Below, one piece after another: positions 49,461-57,509 of a stretch of DNA of 57,625 bases (positions within the stretch are counted from its first letter, which is position 1; each line of letters starts with the position of its first letter). The stretch spans positions 1 through 57,625 of the forward strand of contig NZ_DASQNA010000021.1 of assembly GCF_035645195.1 (NCBI RefSeq), written 5' to 3'. The stretch is from Paenibacillus sp. (GTDB taxonomy: Bacteria; Bacillota; Bacilli; Paenibacillales; YIM-B00363). The notes below the pieces were generated by a model that saw only the letters and a program-made list of their open reading frames with translations, made no database searches and was not told where the DNA came from. The position numbers and the translations under genes were made by a program.

Positions 49461-50821
49461 ACCTCGATTTTCACGATTTTACGTATGAACAACCAACCGA
49501 GCAGCGTCATCGCCGCGGCGATGCCGAGCATAAACCAGCCGAGCGGGTGAGACAGCATCGGCTCGAAATACGACGGATTGATCAACTGCAGCAAAAAGAA
49601 GAGCCCGATGGGGAGAAACGTAATAATGATCGACGACAGTTTCCCTTGCGACGTCAGCGTATTGATCTCTTCCTTCATCCGCGCCCGCTCTTCGATCGTT
49701 TCTTGAATCGTGTCCAAAATTTGGGCGAGATTGCCCCCGGTGCCGTGCTGGACGAGCAAGGCCGTCACGAGGATGCCGAGGTTCGGATCGGTGACCCGGT
49801 CGGTCATCCGGCGGAGCGCCTCCTCGAACGATACGCCGAACTGAATCTCTTGAATCGTCTTCGTAAATTCGGCGCCGAGCGGATCGGACATTTCCTTGCC
49901 GCTCAGCTGCATCGCCTGCATGAAGCTGAACCCGGCGCGGATCGACGTCGTCATGATACCGATGGCGACCGGCAGCTGCTCGCCGAACCGGTCCATGCGG
50001 CGCGCGGCTTTCCGGCGCACGTACCAGAGCGGCGCCAGGAAACCGGCCGCGCCGTACAGCGGAGCGAAGGCGGCCGGCGCTCCGAACGGCGCCGTACCGA
50101 GCATCGCCGCGGCGGCGGCCGCGAACAGCCGCAGCGCGAACAGCTCCTCCGGCCGGAGCGTCAAGCCTGCCTGCTGAAGGAGCTTCTCGTGCTTCCTCGC
50201 CGCGGGCAGCCGCCGTAGCGGCGCCCCTGCGGCGGCAAGCCAGCGGCGCGTCGGGGAGAGTGCCGGCTTCGGCTTCGCCGGCCGCCCGCCTTGGGCCGCC
50301 GGCTTCACGATCCCTTCCGCCATCAGCGTCTGAACGCGCCCAGCGAGCGCGCTGCGGCGGGTCGACTTCTTCATAACGGAATAGGCAGCCACCGTGCAGC
50401 TGGCGAACAGCGCGGCGAACAGCGGCACGTTGACGGCGCGCGGCGCCGCGCTGCGGACGTAGACGATGCCGGCCGCCGCGTCCCATTCGACGGTTTCCGT
50501 ACGGCGAATGCTTGCGACGTCGCGAATGTGCACGTACGCTCTGCCATTCGTCCATACCGTGGGCATTTCGACGCCGTTCATGACCGCGTTGCCGGTGTTC
50601 GCTCGCACCTCGTACGTGCCTCCGAACTGTTCCACATACGCCGCCGCGTCAACATAGACCTTGCCTTGCCGAACGTCGAAGGAAGCCGATTCGACCGGCT
50701 GACCGTCGACGATGACGATGACGTCGCGCTCGCCTTCCGGCGCGGCGGCGGCCGGCTGTGCATGCGACGGCATCCAGCTGGCGAAGGCGGCGATCAGCAG
50801 CGCAAGCAGCAGCCGGTTCAT
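49457..50821 (-). CDS. tadB: TadB platform protein with secreted N-terminal stalk-like domain
   Basis: A 454-residue protein. The C-terminal 260 residues are a TadB/F-type platform (LPVAIGIMTTSIRAGFSFMQ; IQEIQFGVSFEEALRRMTDR; LVQHGTGGNLAQILDTIQET). The first 125 residues are unusual: a signal sequence (LLLALLIAAFASWMPSHA) and a copper-amine-oxidase-N-like domain (IVIVDGQPVESASFDV; KVYVDAAAYVEQFGG; RAYVHIRDVASIRR; VEWDAAAGIVYVR), then a transmembrane helix (LFAALFASCTVAAYSV). This puts an extra domain outside the membrane. The ATG at 50821 has GGGAGGG seven bases upstream. The frame is continuous, so this is a real fusion, not a misjoined pair. Confidence 0.88.
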   Translation of the reverse strand: MNRLLLALLIAAFASWMPSHAQPAAAAPEGERDVIVIVDGQPVESASFDVRQGKVYVDAAAYVEQFGGTYEVRANTGNAVMNGVEMPTVWTNGRAYVHIRDVASIRRTETVEWDAAAGIVYVRSAAPRAVNVPLFAALFASCTVAAYSVMKKSTRRSALAGRVQTLMAEGIVKPAAQGGRPAKPKPALSPTRRWLAAAGAPLRRLPAARKHEKLLQQAGLTLRPEELFALRLFAAAAAAMLGTAPFGAPAAFAPLYGAAGFLAPLWYVRRKAARRMDRFGEQLPVAIGIMTTSIRAGFSFMQAMQLSGKEMSDPLGAEFTKTIQEIQFGVSFEEALRRMTDRVTDPNLGILVTALLVQHGTGGNLAQILDTIQETIEERARMKEEINTLTSQGKLSSIIITFLPIGLFFLLQLINPSYFEPMLSHPLGWFMLGIAAAMTLLGWLFIRKIVKIEV

Positions 50822-50824
50822 CAA

Positions 50825-52156
50825 TCAGCCCTCCCAGAACCATTCCGGCGGAATCGCGATGCCGTACCGGTCGAGCTTCTCAAGGCATTGCGGCCGAATG
50901 CCCGTCGGCGCGAAGTCGCCAATAATCGTTCCATCCGGCTTCGCGCCGGTTTGGCGGAACACGAAAATGTCCTGCAGCACGATCGTGTCGCCTTCCATGC
51001 CGAGCACTTCGGTAATGTGCGTAATTTTCCGGCTGCCGTCCTTCATGCGCGTCTGCTGCACGATCAGGTCGATCGCGCCCGCGATTTGCTCGCGGATGGC
51101 GCGCACCGGCAGCTCCATGCCGGACATCAGCACCATCGTTTCGAGGCGGGCGAGCATGTCGCGTGGCGAATTCGCATGGCCTGTCGCCAGCGAACCGTCG
51201 TGGCCCGTATTCATCGCCTGAAGCATGTCGAGCGCCTCCGCGCTGCGCACCTCCCCGATAATAATTCGTTCGGGGCGCATCCGCAGCGAGTTGCGGACGA
51301 GGTCGCGGATCGTGACCGCGCCCTTGCCTTCCACGTTCGGGGGCCGGGTTTCCAGCGACACGACATGCTCCTGATGCAGTTTCAGCTCCGCCGCGTCTTC
51401 GATCGTAATGATCCGTTCGTCCGACGGGATGAACGAAGACAGCACGTTGAGCAGCGTCGTTTTGCCGGAGCCGGTGCCGCCGCTGATGAACAAGTTGAGC
51501 CTAGCGACGATGCAGCCTTCCAGAAACTTTGCCATATTCGGGCTCAATGTGCCGTAACGAACCAGGTCGCCGATTTCCAGCCGCTTCGTAGGAAATTTCC
51601 GGATCGTCAGCGTCGGACCGTTGAGCGCGAGCGGCGGAATGACCGCATTGACGCGGGACCCGTCGGGCAGCCGCGCATCGACCATCGGCGCGCTTTCGTC
51701 GATGCGGCGGCCGAGCGGGGCCACGATTTTTTCGATGACCTGCAGCACGTGGCGGTCGTCGCGGAACGCTTGCCTTGTACGCACGAGCTTCCCGCCTTTT
51801 TCCACGAAAATTTGGTTCGGCCCGTTGACCATAATTTCGGAGACTTCCGGATCTTTAATGAAGATGGTGATCGGGCCGTATCCCGTCACCTCGTCCACGG
51901 TTTCCTCGATCAAATGCTGCTCCTCGGCGGCGCCGAGCCGCTCCGTTTCGGCCGAGAAGAACGTCTCCGACAGCTCCTTCACCTTCCTGCGAACGGTGCG
52001 CGGGTCGTTCAGCTCGTCGGAGCGAAGCTCCTGCAGCAAATACGTTTGCAGCTTCGCTTTGAGCTCGTTTTTCAGCAGTTCGACCGCGCTGGGCGGCGGT
52101 GCCGTAGACGGTTGTCCGTCCCCTTGCTGCTTTTGAATTCGCTCGAGCAGCGACAT
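50825..52156 (-). CDS. cpaF: Tad pilus secretion ATPase (CpaF/TadA)
   Basis: A 443-residue hexameric ATPase of the type II/IV secretion family. An N-terminal helical part is followed by the conserved [15 protein letters not shown] region, Walker [15 protein letters not shown], the Asp box/Walker B region [20 protein letters not shown], and [20 protein letters not shown] with [15 protein letters not shown]. It powers pilin assembly from the cytoplasm. AAGGGGGGA precedes the ATG, three bases after cpaE. The pilus cluster order is otherwise standard. Confidence 0.95.
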   Translation of the reverse strand: MSLLERIQKQQGDGQPSTAPPPSAVELLKNELKAKLQTYLLQELRSDELNDPRTVRRKVKELSETFFSAETERLGAAEEQHLIEETVDEVTGYGPITIFIKDPEVSEIMVNGPNQIFVEKGGKLVRTRQAFRDDRHVLQVIEKIVAPLGRRIDESAPMVDARLPDGSRVNAVIPPLALNGPTLTIRKFPTKRLEIGDLVRYGTLSPNMAKFLEGCIVARLNLFISGGTGSGKTTLLNVLSSFIPSDERIITIEDAAELKLHQEHVVSLETRPPNVEGKGAVTIRDLVRNSLRMRPERIIIGEVRSAEALDMLQAMNTGHDGSLATGHANSPRDMLARLETMVLMSGMELPVRAIREQIAGAIDLIVQQTRMKDGSRKITHITEVLGMEGDTIVLQDIFVFRQTGAKPDGTIIGDFAPTGIRPQCLEKLDRYGIAIPPEWFWEG

Positions 52157-52159
52157 CGA

Positions 52160-53362
52160 TTATCCCCCCTTTTTGAGCGATGCCGCTTTTTTGCCTTTCT
52201 TGAAGCGGCTGAAGAAATGCCGCCAACCGACGGGCTGCGTCTCCTCTGCGCCGTTCGCGGGCAGCAGCGCATCGGCGATCGCGAGCACGTTTTTCGAAAC
52301 CGGAGCGGACGGAGCCGAAAAAATGAAGGGCACCCCTTCGTTGTGAGACGGCGCGACGCTCTTGTAATCGTTCACGACGCGCGCGAAGACGGGAGTCCCC
52401 AAAATTTGCTCAATCGTTTTCGGATCGAGCCCTTCCGCGCCGCCCTCCCGGTTCAAAATGATTTTGACCCGCTCCTTCAGCTCGAGCGCCTGCAGCGTCT
52501 CGGTGCCCGTGCGCACGTTTTTCAGCGTCGGCAGCTCCGCCGTCGTGACGAGCAGAATGTCGTCCGACTGCTCCAACGCTTGCAGCGACGTTTCGACGAA
52601 GGACGGAGGCGTGTCGATCAGGATGACGTCGAACCGCGTTCTCATTTCTTGAAGCAGCCGCTCCACGTGCTTACCCGTGATCAGATCTGCCAGCTCCGGC
52701 TTGGACGGGGCCGACATGACCGAAATGCCGCTCTGGTGGACGTTGACGTAATTGGCGGCTATCGCTCGGTCCGACGCCGTCGACTCCTTCACCCAGTCGT
52801 AAATCGTAAATCGGGGCTTGATATCGAGCAAAATCGAGACGTCCCCGAACTGCAAATCCAAGTCGACGATGAGCACCTTCCGCTTCATCCGGTTGAATGC
52901 GGCCGCCAAATTGACGGTCATCGTCGTTTTGCCGACGCCGCCTTTTGTACTGCAAACCGTAACGATTTTGGCCCCCTTCGCGTCGAGCCTTCCGTCGCGC
53001 GCGACGCGCTTCTTCAGCTCAGCCAGACGGTTTAGGCGCAGCATCAATTGCTCCATCCCCGCAGCGTCGTCCGGGTCGGTCAGCACGTCGGCGGCGCCGG
53101 CTTCGATCGCGAGCTTATAATCGATCCGCTCCGGCTCCGCGGCGATCACCGCGAACAGCAGCGGGTCCCCCTCCGTCAAGCTGCGGGTGAGCTCATACGC
53201 GTCCCATTCCGGGTCCTTCTGCACGACGAGCACCGCGGGCGTCTCGCCTGCCAGCATCGCCGGCAGCTGCAGCGGGTCGTCGGTCCACAGCGCCGGTTCG
53301 GGCAGCCTTCGATCCAGCGCCGCCCGCCAATCGTCCCTTTTCGACAATCCGAACCATTTCAC
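52160..53362 (-). CDS. cpaE: CpaE/TadZ-like pilus localisation ATPase
   Basis: A 400-residue protein with a receiver-like N-terminal region (VLVVQKDPEWDAYELTRSL; LAIEAGAADVLTDPDDA) and a MinD/ParA-type ATPase domain from about 140. The deviant Walker A is CSTKGGVGKTTMTVNLAAAF, the Walker A' region VLIVDLDLQFGDVSILL, and a further motif FDVILIDTPPSFVETSL. Such proteins position the Tad machine in the cell. The start is GTG at 53362 with AAGGAGGG upstream. Confidence 0.92.
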   Translation of the reverse strand: MKWFGLSKRDDWRAALDRRLPEPALWTDDPLQLPAMLAGETPAVLVVQKDPEWDAYELTRSLTEGDPLLFAVIAAEPERIDYKLAIEAGAADVLTDPDDAAGMEQLMLRLNRLAELKKRVARDGRLDAKGAKIVTVCSTKGGVGKTTMTVNLAAAFNRMKRKVLIVDLDLQFGDVSILLDIKPRFTIYDWVKESTASDRAIAANYVNVHQSGISVMSAPSKPELADLITGKHVERLLQEMRTRFDVILIDTPPSFVETSLQALEQSDDILLVTTAELPTLKNVRTGTETLQALELKERVKIILNREGGAEGLDPKTIEQILGTPVFARVVNDYKSVAPSHNEGVPFIFSAPSAPVSKNVLAIADALLPANGAEETQPVGWRHFFSRFKKGKKAASLKKGG

Positions 53363-53396
53363 TTGCGTCCCTCCTTCCGGTTCCGGGCTTCCTCAC

Positions 53397-53870
53397 TTAC
53401 GGCGTCCCGCGCAGCATCGCGGCGATCGAACCCTGCCGCAGCGCTTGCGCCAGCCGCACGCCTTGCTCGGGCGACACTTCTACAGTCAGAATCGAGTACG
53501 TTCCGGGCTCGTCTCCCGCCTCCGTCCGTTGATCTACGGCGAGCACTCTCGCGTTCGTTAGCAGCAAGCTGCCGGATTGCGCGCCGTCGGCTCCGGGCGC
53601 GACAGCGACGAGGTCGACGTAATCGCCGGGTCGGATGAAGCCGTTCACCCCTTGGGACGGGTCCACGGGGAAACTGACGGCGCGCATCCCTTCCGCGATC
53701 GGAAGCAATTTCGGCGCCTCCGCCGCGGGCGGTTGTTGGGCGTCGTCCCCGGCCGGCTCCTCGGCGGCAATCGGCGGCGACGTCGTTTCGGGAACGAGAA
53801 GCTGGTACAGCAGCAAAGCCGCCGCCAAGCCGAACAATGCGGACCACAACCATATCCGTCTCGGGTTCAT
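53397..53870 (-). CDS. cpaB: CpaB/RcpC-like pilus assembly protein (short form)
   Basis: A 157-residue protein: an N-terminal membrane helix (WLWSALFGLAAALLLYQLL), a Pro/Ala/Glu-rich linker, then a single region matching the second half of CpaB: MRAVSFPVDPSQGVNGFIRP, GDYVDLVAVAPGADGAQSGS and LTVEVSPEQGVRLAQALRQG. Usual CpaB proteins are well over 200 residues and carry an additional SAF segment before this part, which is missing here. It should act outside the membrane in pilus assembly. GGAGGGGAGG precedes the ATG. Confidence 0.82.
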   Translation of the reverse strand: MNPRRIWLWSALFGLAAALLLYQLLVPETTSPPIAAEEPAGDDAQQPPAAEAPKLLPIAEGMRAVSFPVDPSQGVNGFIRPGDYVDLVAVAPGADGAQSGSLLLTNARVLAVDQRTEAGDEPGTYSILTVEVSPEQGVRLAQALRQGSIAAMLRGTP

Positions 53871-53886
53871 CCCGTCGCCTCCCCTC

Positions 53887-54801
53887 CTACCTGATTAACC
53901 TCGTGCCGAATGTTCCGTAGTTCGGCGCATCGTCCCCGATTTCGCCGGAGGCTGTCCGACGAATGAAGCGGCCTACCACTTCCGCGCCGGCGCTCGTCGA
54001 CGATACGCTCTCGATGAAGAATGTCGCGAAGCCGGTCACGACGACTTGTTTTACCTGATTTTGATCTACGGTGACCGCTCGAACCATCGGCACAAGCACC
54101 GCGCGTTCGCAGTTGATCGGATAATTCAAATACGTCGCCGACGGGCAGCGCGCGATAATTTCATCGGCCGCCCGCTTGGTCGGCCCTGCGATGTTACCCG
54201 TTTGGGTAGCCAAAACGGTGCCCGTCCGGAGCAGTTGCGGATAGCCTTCCCGTAAATCCCGTTCGTACTCGCTAGCCCCGGTGCCCGACAGGACGAGCGC
54301 GCCGAACGAGCCGGGCCCGGCGGAGGCGCCGACCTTCAGCACGACCCTCGTCCCGAACGCAAGCGACGTAGTATGCTCGACGCCGAGCGGCACCGCCTTG
54401 AGACCGGACGCCAGCGGCGCGATGCGGGCGGTCGCCTCGGCGCTCATGCTGGCTCCGTTCACGCCGAGTACCGGAGCGAAATAAAACGGCACCGTCCGCC
54501 GCGCCGTAACGGTAATGTCCCTGCGGTCGTCCGAGAATGCGACGTTAATGGCGGATGCGGCCACGCCGTTCAATGCGGCCGCGTTCCTCGCATGCTCCGT
54601 CGCCTGTTCCGGCCGCTCCGGCAGCTCCAGCACGCCGGCCAATGCGGCGGCGTCCGCCGCCCGCTGCAGCCGGCTGCGCTCCAACAAGGCGAGGCCGCCG
54701 TCGACGGCAAGCGCCACAAAGCCGATCAGCATCGTCATCGACAGCGCCATCAGCACCGCAACGTTCCCGTTTTCGTTCCGAAACACGCCTTTGCGTTTCA
54801 T
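53887..54801 (-). CDS. tadG: TadG-like pseudopilin/pilus protein
   Basis: A 304-residue protein with the TadE/G-like N-terminal helix just after a short basic leader (NVAVLMALSMTMLIGFVALA, then VDGGLALLERSRLQRAADAA ALAG pattern typical of the family). The remaining 240 residues form an extracytoplasmic domain with two cysteines (around IIARCPSATY and INCERAVLV) that could pair. Shorter than classical TadG with a vWA domain. Its ATG overlaps the tadE stop by four bases (ATGA), showing coupling. Confidence 0.83.
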   Translation of the reverse strand: MKRKGVFRNENGNVAVLMALSMTMLIGFVALAVDGGLALLERSRLQRAADAAALAGVLELPERPEQATEHARNAAALNGVAASAINVAFSDDRRDITVTARRTVPFYFAPVLGVNGASMSAEATARIAPLASGLKAVPLGVEHTTSLAFGTRVVLKVGASAGPGSFGALVLSGTGASEYERDLREGYPQLLRTGTVLATQTGNIAGPTKRAADEIIARCPSATYLNYPINCERAVLVPMVRAVTVDQNQVKQVVVTGFATFFIESVSSTSAGAEVVGRFIRRTASGEIGDDAPNYGTFGTRLIR

Positions 54802-55178
54802 TCGATTCTCATCGCCGTTCGTGTACGAACCGTATACGGGTTCGGAATTATTTCTGCCATTAGCGGCGTAATGACGTCCAGCGTGTACGTTACTTCGACC
54901 GTCGCGTAATTGCCGCGCCTTCGTTCGGACGCGGCCGGCGAAACGGCTACCGCGACGCGGCTCGTTTCGAGCGCGGTCGCCGCCCGCAGCGCAGCGTCCC
55001 GCACGGCGGCGTCGCTGCCGCCGAGGCTCGCCGCCCGTGCCGCCTCCCTACCTGCGAACGTAAGCACGGTGTTGGCGTACAAGATGCGGCCGAAATCGAC
55101 CATGCCGAACAGCAGCAGGGCGATGACGGTCATGCTGAGCGCCAGTTCGACAGTAGCTTGTCCTTTTTCCGATCTCAT
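54798..55178 (-). CDS. tadE: TadE-like minor pseudopilin
   Basis: A 126-residue protein beginning MRSEKGQATVELALSMTVIA, with the TadE signature: glycine followed by a hydrophobic helix containing a glutamate at the fifth position, as recognised by the prepilin peptidase. The continuation is LLLFGMVDFGRILYANTVL, then FAGREAARAASLGG. The ATG at 55178 shares one base with the tadV stop (TGATG arrangement). Probable minor pilin for Flp fibre assembly. Confidence 0.87.
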   Translation of the reverse strand: MRSEKGQATVELALSMTVIALLLFGMVDFGRILYANTVLTFAGREAARAASLGGSDAAVRDAALRAATALETSRVAVAVSPAASERRRGNYATVEVTYTLDVITPLMAEIIPNPYTVRTRTAMRIE

Positions 55179-55675
55179 CACAACATCCCGCCCCGCCAAA
55201 ACGCCGCCGCCGTGCCGATCGCGATCGGCACCGCGTACGGAAACGCGTGATGCATTTCTTTCTTATCCAAAACCTGCAAGCTCCCGACGCTCCCGTGAAA
55301 CACCCCGAGGCTGTAAGCGATCCTCCTCCAGTCGCGGCGCGCCGTCACGATGACGGCGGCGATGACGCCTCCCGCGACCGCCGTATATAGGAACGCATGG
55401 AACACGAATGCCGGGCCCTGCAGCGCTCCGATCGCGGCCAGCAGCTTGACGTCGCCTGCCCCCATTCCCCCGAGCAAGTACGGAATGAGCAAAAGGCCGA
55501 AACCCGTCAGCAGTCCCAGTCCCGCGAACGCGAAACCCGAAACGCCGTCCGCCACCGCGTGTGCGGCTAGTCCGAATCCCATGGCCGGCATCGTCACGGC
55601 GTTCCAAATTTTGCGGCTGCGCAAATCCGTGATGAGGCTGATCAAAAGCGCCAGCGCCGTAACCGTCGCGGTCAT
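55178..55675 (-). CDS. tadV: Prepilin peptidase, TadV/CpaA type (A24 family)
   Basis: A 165-residue, six-helix membrane aspartic peptidase lacking the methylase domain, as usual for TadV. The catalytic aspartates are in LITDLRSRKIWNAVTM (D17) and GGMGAGDVKLLAAIG (about D74). It removes the leader from Flp, TadE and TadG. GGGGGGAAATACCG precedes the ATG. It lies downstream of flp, separated by a stable hairpin. Confidence 0.9.
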   Translation of the reverse strand: MTATVTALALLISLITDLRSRKIWNAVTMPAMGFGLAAHAVADGVSGFAFAGLGLLTGFGLLLIPYLLGGMGAGDVKLLAAIGALQGPAFVFHAFLYTAVAGGVIAAVIVTARRDWRRIAYSLGVFHGSVGSLQVLDKKEMHHAFPYAVPIAIGTAAAFWRGGML

Positions 55676-55701
55676 CGGTATTTCCCCCCTTTTACAAGGA
55701 T

Positions 55702-55751
55702 AGCCCCGCTTTTCTTGGTCAACCTAAGAAAAGGCGGGGCTGTCTTTTTTT
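55702..55751 (+). terminator. Stable hairpin between flp and tadV with T run on the plus strand
   Basis: About 16 base pairs: AGCCCCGCTTTTCTTGG with CCTAAGAAAAGGCGGGGCT (two single-base bulges). The T run (55744-55751) lies on the plus strand, opposite to the pilus operon. On the operon's own strand it is a strong stem without a T run, so it may limit read-through or protect the flp message rather than end transcription outright. Confidence 0.7.
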
Positions 55752-55772
55752 GTTATGAAGGCGTGTCGCCGT

Positions 55773-55952
55773 TTATTGGGCTGTGCCGCCAAGGCTCGTA
55801 ATGATCTGGTTGAACTTCGCTTTGAGCTGTCCGCCCATCGTCGTCAGCACGGCGATGACCGCAACGGCCACGAGACCGATAATCAAACCGTACTCCGTCA
55901 TCCCTTGACCGCTTTCCTCCGTCAACAATTGCTTCATTTTTTGCTTCAACAT
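55773..55952 (-). CDS. flp: Flp family major pilin
   Basis: A 59-residue prepilin: leader MLKQKMKQLLTEESGQG, then MTEYGLIIGLVAVAVIAVLT as the hydrophobic helix with the glutamate-tyrosine pair typical of Flp pilins, and a short tail GGQLKAKFNQIITSLGG. Cleavage by TadV is expected after the glycine before MTEYG. AAAGGAGATTG precedes the ATG. First gene of the minus-strand Tad operon; it needs to be made in excess over the machine components. Confidence 0.93.
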   Translation of the reverse strand: MLKQKMKQLLTEESGQGMTEYGLIIGLVAVAVIAVLTTMGGQLKAKFNQIITSLGGTAQ

Positions 55953-56123
55953 GCTGTCAATCTCCTTTGTATATAATATCGTATCATTGCTGCGATTCGT
56001 TTCCGACTGTCGAGTAAAATGCCGTTTCTTCGGCTCGCCTTTAATATATCATGCGGGCGAAAAATTCAACCATGCAAAATTAATGGAAGCGTTAGCAAAC
56101 GGACTGTAACGGAGGGCTTTTTT

Positions 56124-56468
56124 ATGGAAAACGCGATGGAACCGACGCATGGAGCGTTCACGCTTCCGTACCGAATCAAACGCTGCGATACGTTCGGCAG
56201 TCGTTTGCTCGGGCTCATGTTTCGAAGACGTCCGTTAATCGATGAAGCGTACCATCTAATCCCGTGCAACAGCGTGCATACGTTTTTTATGCAGTTTCCG
56301 ATCGACGTGTTGTTTTTGGATGCGCACGGCCGGGTGCTGTCCATCGCCAAGCGGGCTGCGCCTTGGCGCGTCCTTCCCCCGGTCCGAGGGGCGGCATCGG
56401 TGCTTGAACTGCCCGCCGGCGCAGCCGAAACGCATCGCATCGAGATCGGACAAATCATTGAACTATGA
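56124..56468 (+). CDS. DUF192 family protein
   Basis: A 114-residue DUF192 protein: IKRCDTFGSRLLGLMFRRRP, then LIPCNSVHTFFMQFPIDVLF and LDAHGRVLSIAKRAAPWRVL, ending VLELPAGAAETHRIEIGQII. The central HTFFM/PIDVLF pattern is diagnostic. Function unknown. GGAGGG precedes the ATG at 56124, followed by a run of seven T. It is divergent from flp; a link with the pilus locus is possible from position but unproven. Confidence 0.88.
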   Translation: MENAMEPTHGAFTLPYRIKRCDTFGSRLLGLMFRRRPLIDEAYHLIPCNSVHTFFMQFPIDVLFLDAHGRVLSIAKRAAPWRVLPPVRGAASVLELPAGAAETHRIEIGQIIEL

Positions 56469-56570
56469 TCCGCCTATTCGGCTACGTTTTCCCATGCGTA
56501 GGAACCTCCCGATTCGCCACACTATGGTCGTGGGGCACTGATGAACACTTTACTACAGGAGGTTCTACCG

Positions 56571-57386
56571 ATGGCAAAAAAGCTGGCTTTAGCGGTAACC
56601 GCGGTATCGTTGGCATTGTCGCTTAGCGCGTGCGGCAACGCGGACCAAGGGGCACAAAGCGCTAACCGGGCGCGGCCGCTGAACGCGAACCAGAACAACA
56701 ACGGCGGGTTCTTCCGGAACCTGGCAGACGATGTAACGCCGGGCGCCGATGCGGATGCCGGCGGCGCAGGCGGCACGGACGCCGGCACGACGGGCGGTAC
56801 GGACGCCGGCACGACGGGCGGTGCCGACGCCGGCGCGACGACGGGTACCGGTACCGGCGCTGGCGCTGGCGCGACCGCAGGAGCCGACGCTGGCGCGACG
56901 ACCGGCAAAGGCCGAGGCAAAGGGAAGAAATTTGCTGATATTGAAGAGAATGCAAACACTTGGTATCAGAGCGACGTAAGCTGGGGCGCCGACAACGTGA
57001 TCATTCAAGGCTTCGACGACGGCACATTCCGTCCGAACAAGCCGCTGACGCGCGCCGAAGCGCTTCGGATCTTGCGGAACATGGCGATTGCCGGCTACTT
57101 CAACGCCCCGGCCGATTCCGTCCCTCCGACCGCGTATGATGCGGAAGCCGGTGCGGATGCAGGAGCGGATGCCGGCGCGGATGCAGGTACGGGTACGGAC
57201 GCCGGTGCGGACGCTGGCACGGGTACGGATGCCGGCGCAGACGCTGGCACGGGTACGGACGCCGGTGCAGACGCTGGCACGGGTACAGATGCCGGTGCGG
57301 ATGCAGGCACGGGCACGGACGCCGGTGCGGATGCAGGCACGGGTACGGACGCTGGCACAGGTACGGATACTGGCGCTGGAACGTAA
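56571..57386 (+). CDS. Repeat-rich lipoprotein with one SLH domain
   Basis: A 271-residue lipoprotein. The signal KKLALAVTAVSLALSLSAC ends in a lipobox. Residues about 55-120 are low-complexity Gly/Ala/Asp/Thr. One SLH-like unit follows (WYQSDVSWGADNVIIQGFDD, then FRPNKPLTRAEALRILRNMA). The C-terminal 75 residues are repeats of TGTDAGADAG. A single SLH unit binds wall polymer poorly alone, so lipid anchoring is probably dominant. AGGAGG precedes the ATG. Possibly a flexible, acidic surface spacer. Convergent with the rRNA operon. Confidence 0.8.
   Translation: MAKKLALAVTAVSLALSLSACGNADQGAQSANRARPLNANQNNNGGFFRNLADDVTPGADADAGGAGGTDAGTTGGTDAGTTGGADAGATTGTGTGAGAGATAGADAGATTGKGRGKGKKFADIEENANTWYQSDVSWGADNVIIQGFDDGTFRPNKPLTRAEALRILRNMAIAGYFNAPADSVPPTAYDAEAGADAGADAGADAGTGTDAGADAGTGTDAGADAGTGTDAGADAGTGTDAGADAGTGTDAGADAGTGTDAGTGTDTGAGT
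57189..57338 (+). repeat. Five tandem 30-base repeats encoding TGTDAGADAG
   Basis: Units start at 57189, 57219, 57249, 57279 and 57309. They differ mostly at third codon positions while the ten encoded residues are unchanged. A partial unit follows. Confidence 0.88.
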
Positions 57387-57408
57387 GATCGACGCTATGT
57401 AACGCAAC

Positions 57409-57442
57409 AAGCCGGCCTCGAGGAACGCTCGTAGGCCGGCTT
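57409..57442. terminator. Terminator of the repeat-rich lipoprotein gene
   Basis: AAGCCGGCCT / AGGCCGGCTT perfect arms around 14 bases, followed by ACGTTTTAC on the plus strand. Confidence 0.8.
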
Positions 57443-57465
57443 ACGTTTTACATATGATAAAATGC

Positions 57466-57501
57466 AAAACGCCTTTGATCGCGGTAACGATCAAGGGCGT
57501 T
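57466..57501 (-). terminator. rRNA operon terminator
   Basis: On the minus strand AACGCCCTTGATCG pairs with CGATCAAAGGCGTT around TTACCG (one G-U pair), followed by TTGCATTTT. It lies nine bases beyond the 5S rRNA 3' end. Confidence 0.88.
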
Positions 57502-57509
57502 CTTGTTCG

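Noticed and set aside
50291-53035. Open plus-strand frame of about 910 codons opposite tadB, cpaF and cpaE
   Set aside because: Same reason: a His/Arg-rich antisense shadow of three recognisable Tad genes.
57189-57338. CRISPR or VNTR outside coding sequence
   Set aside because: The repeats are contiguous, in frame and encode an unchanged decapeptide, so they are coding repeats.
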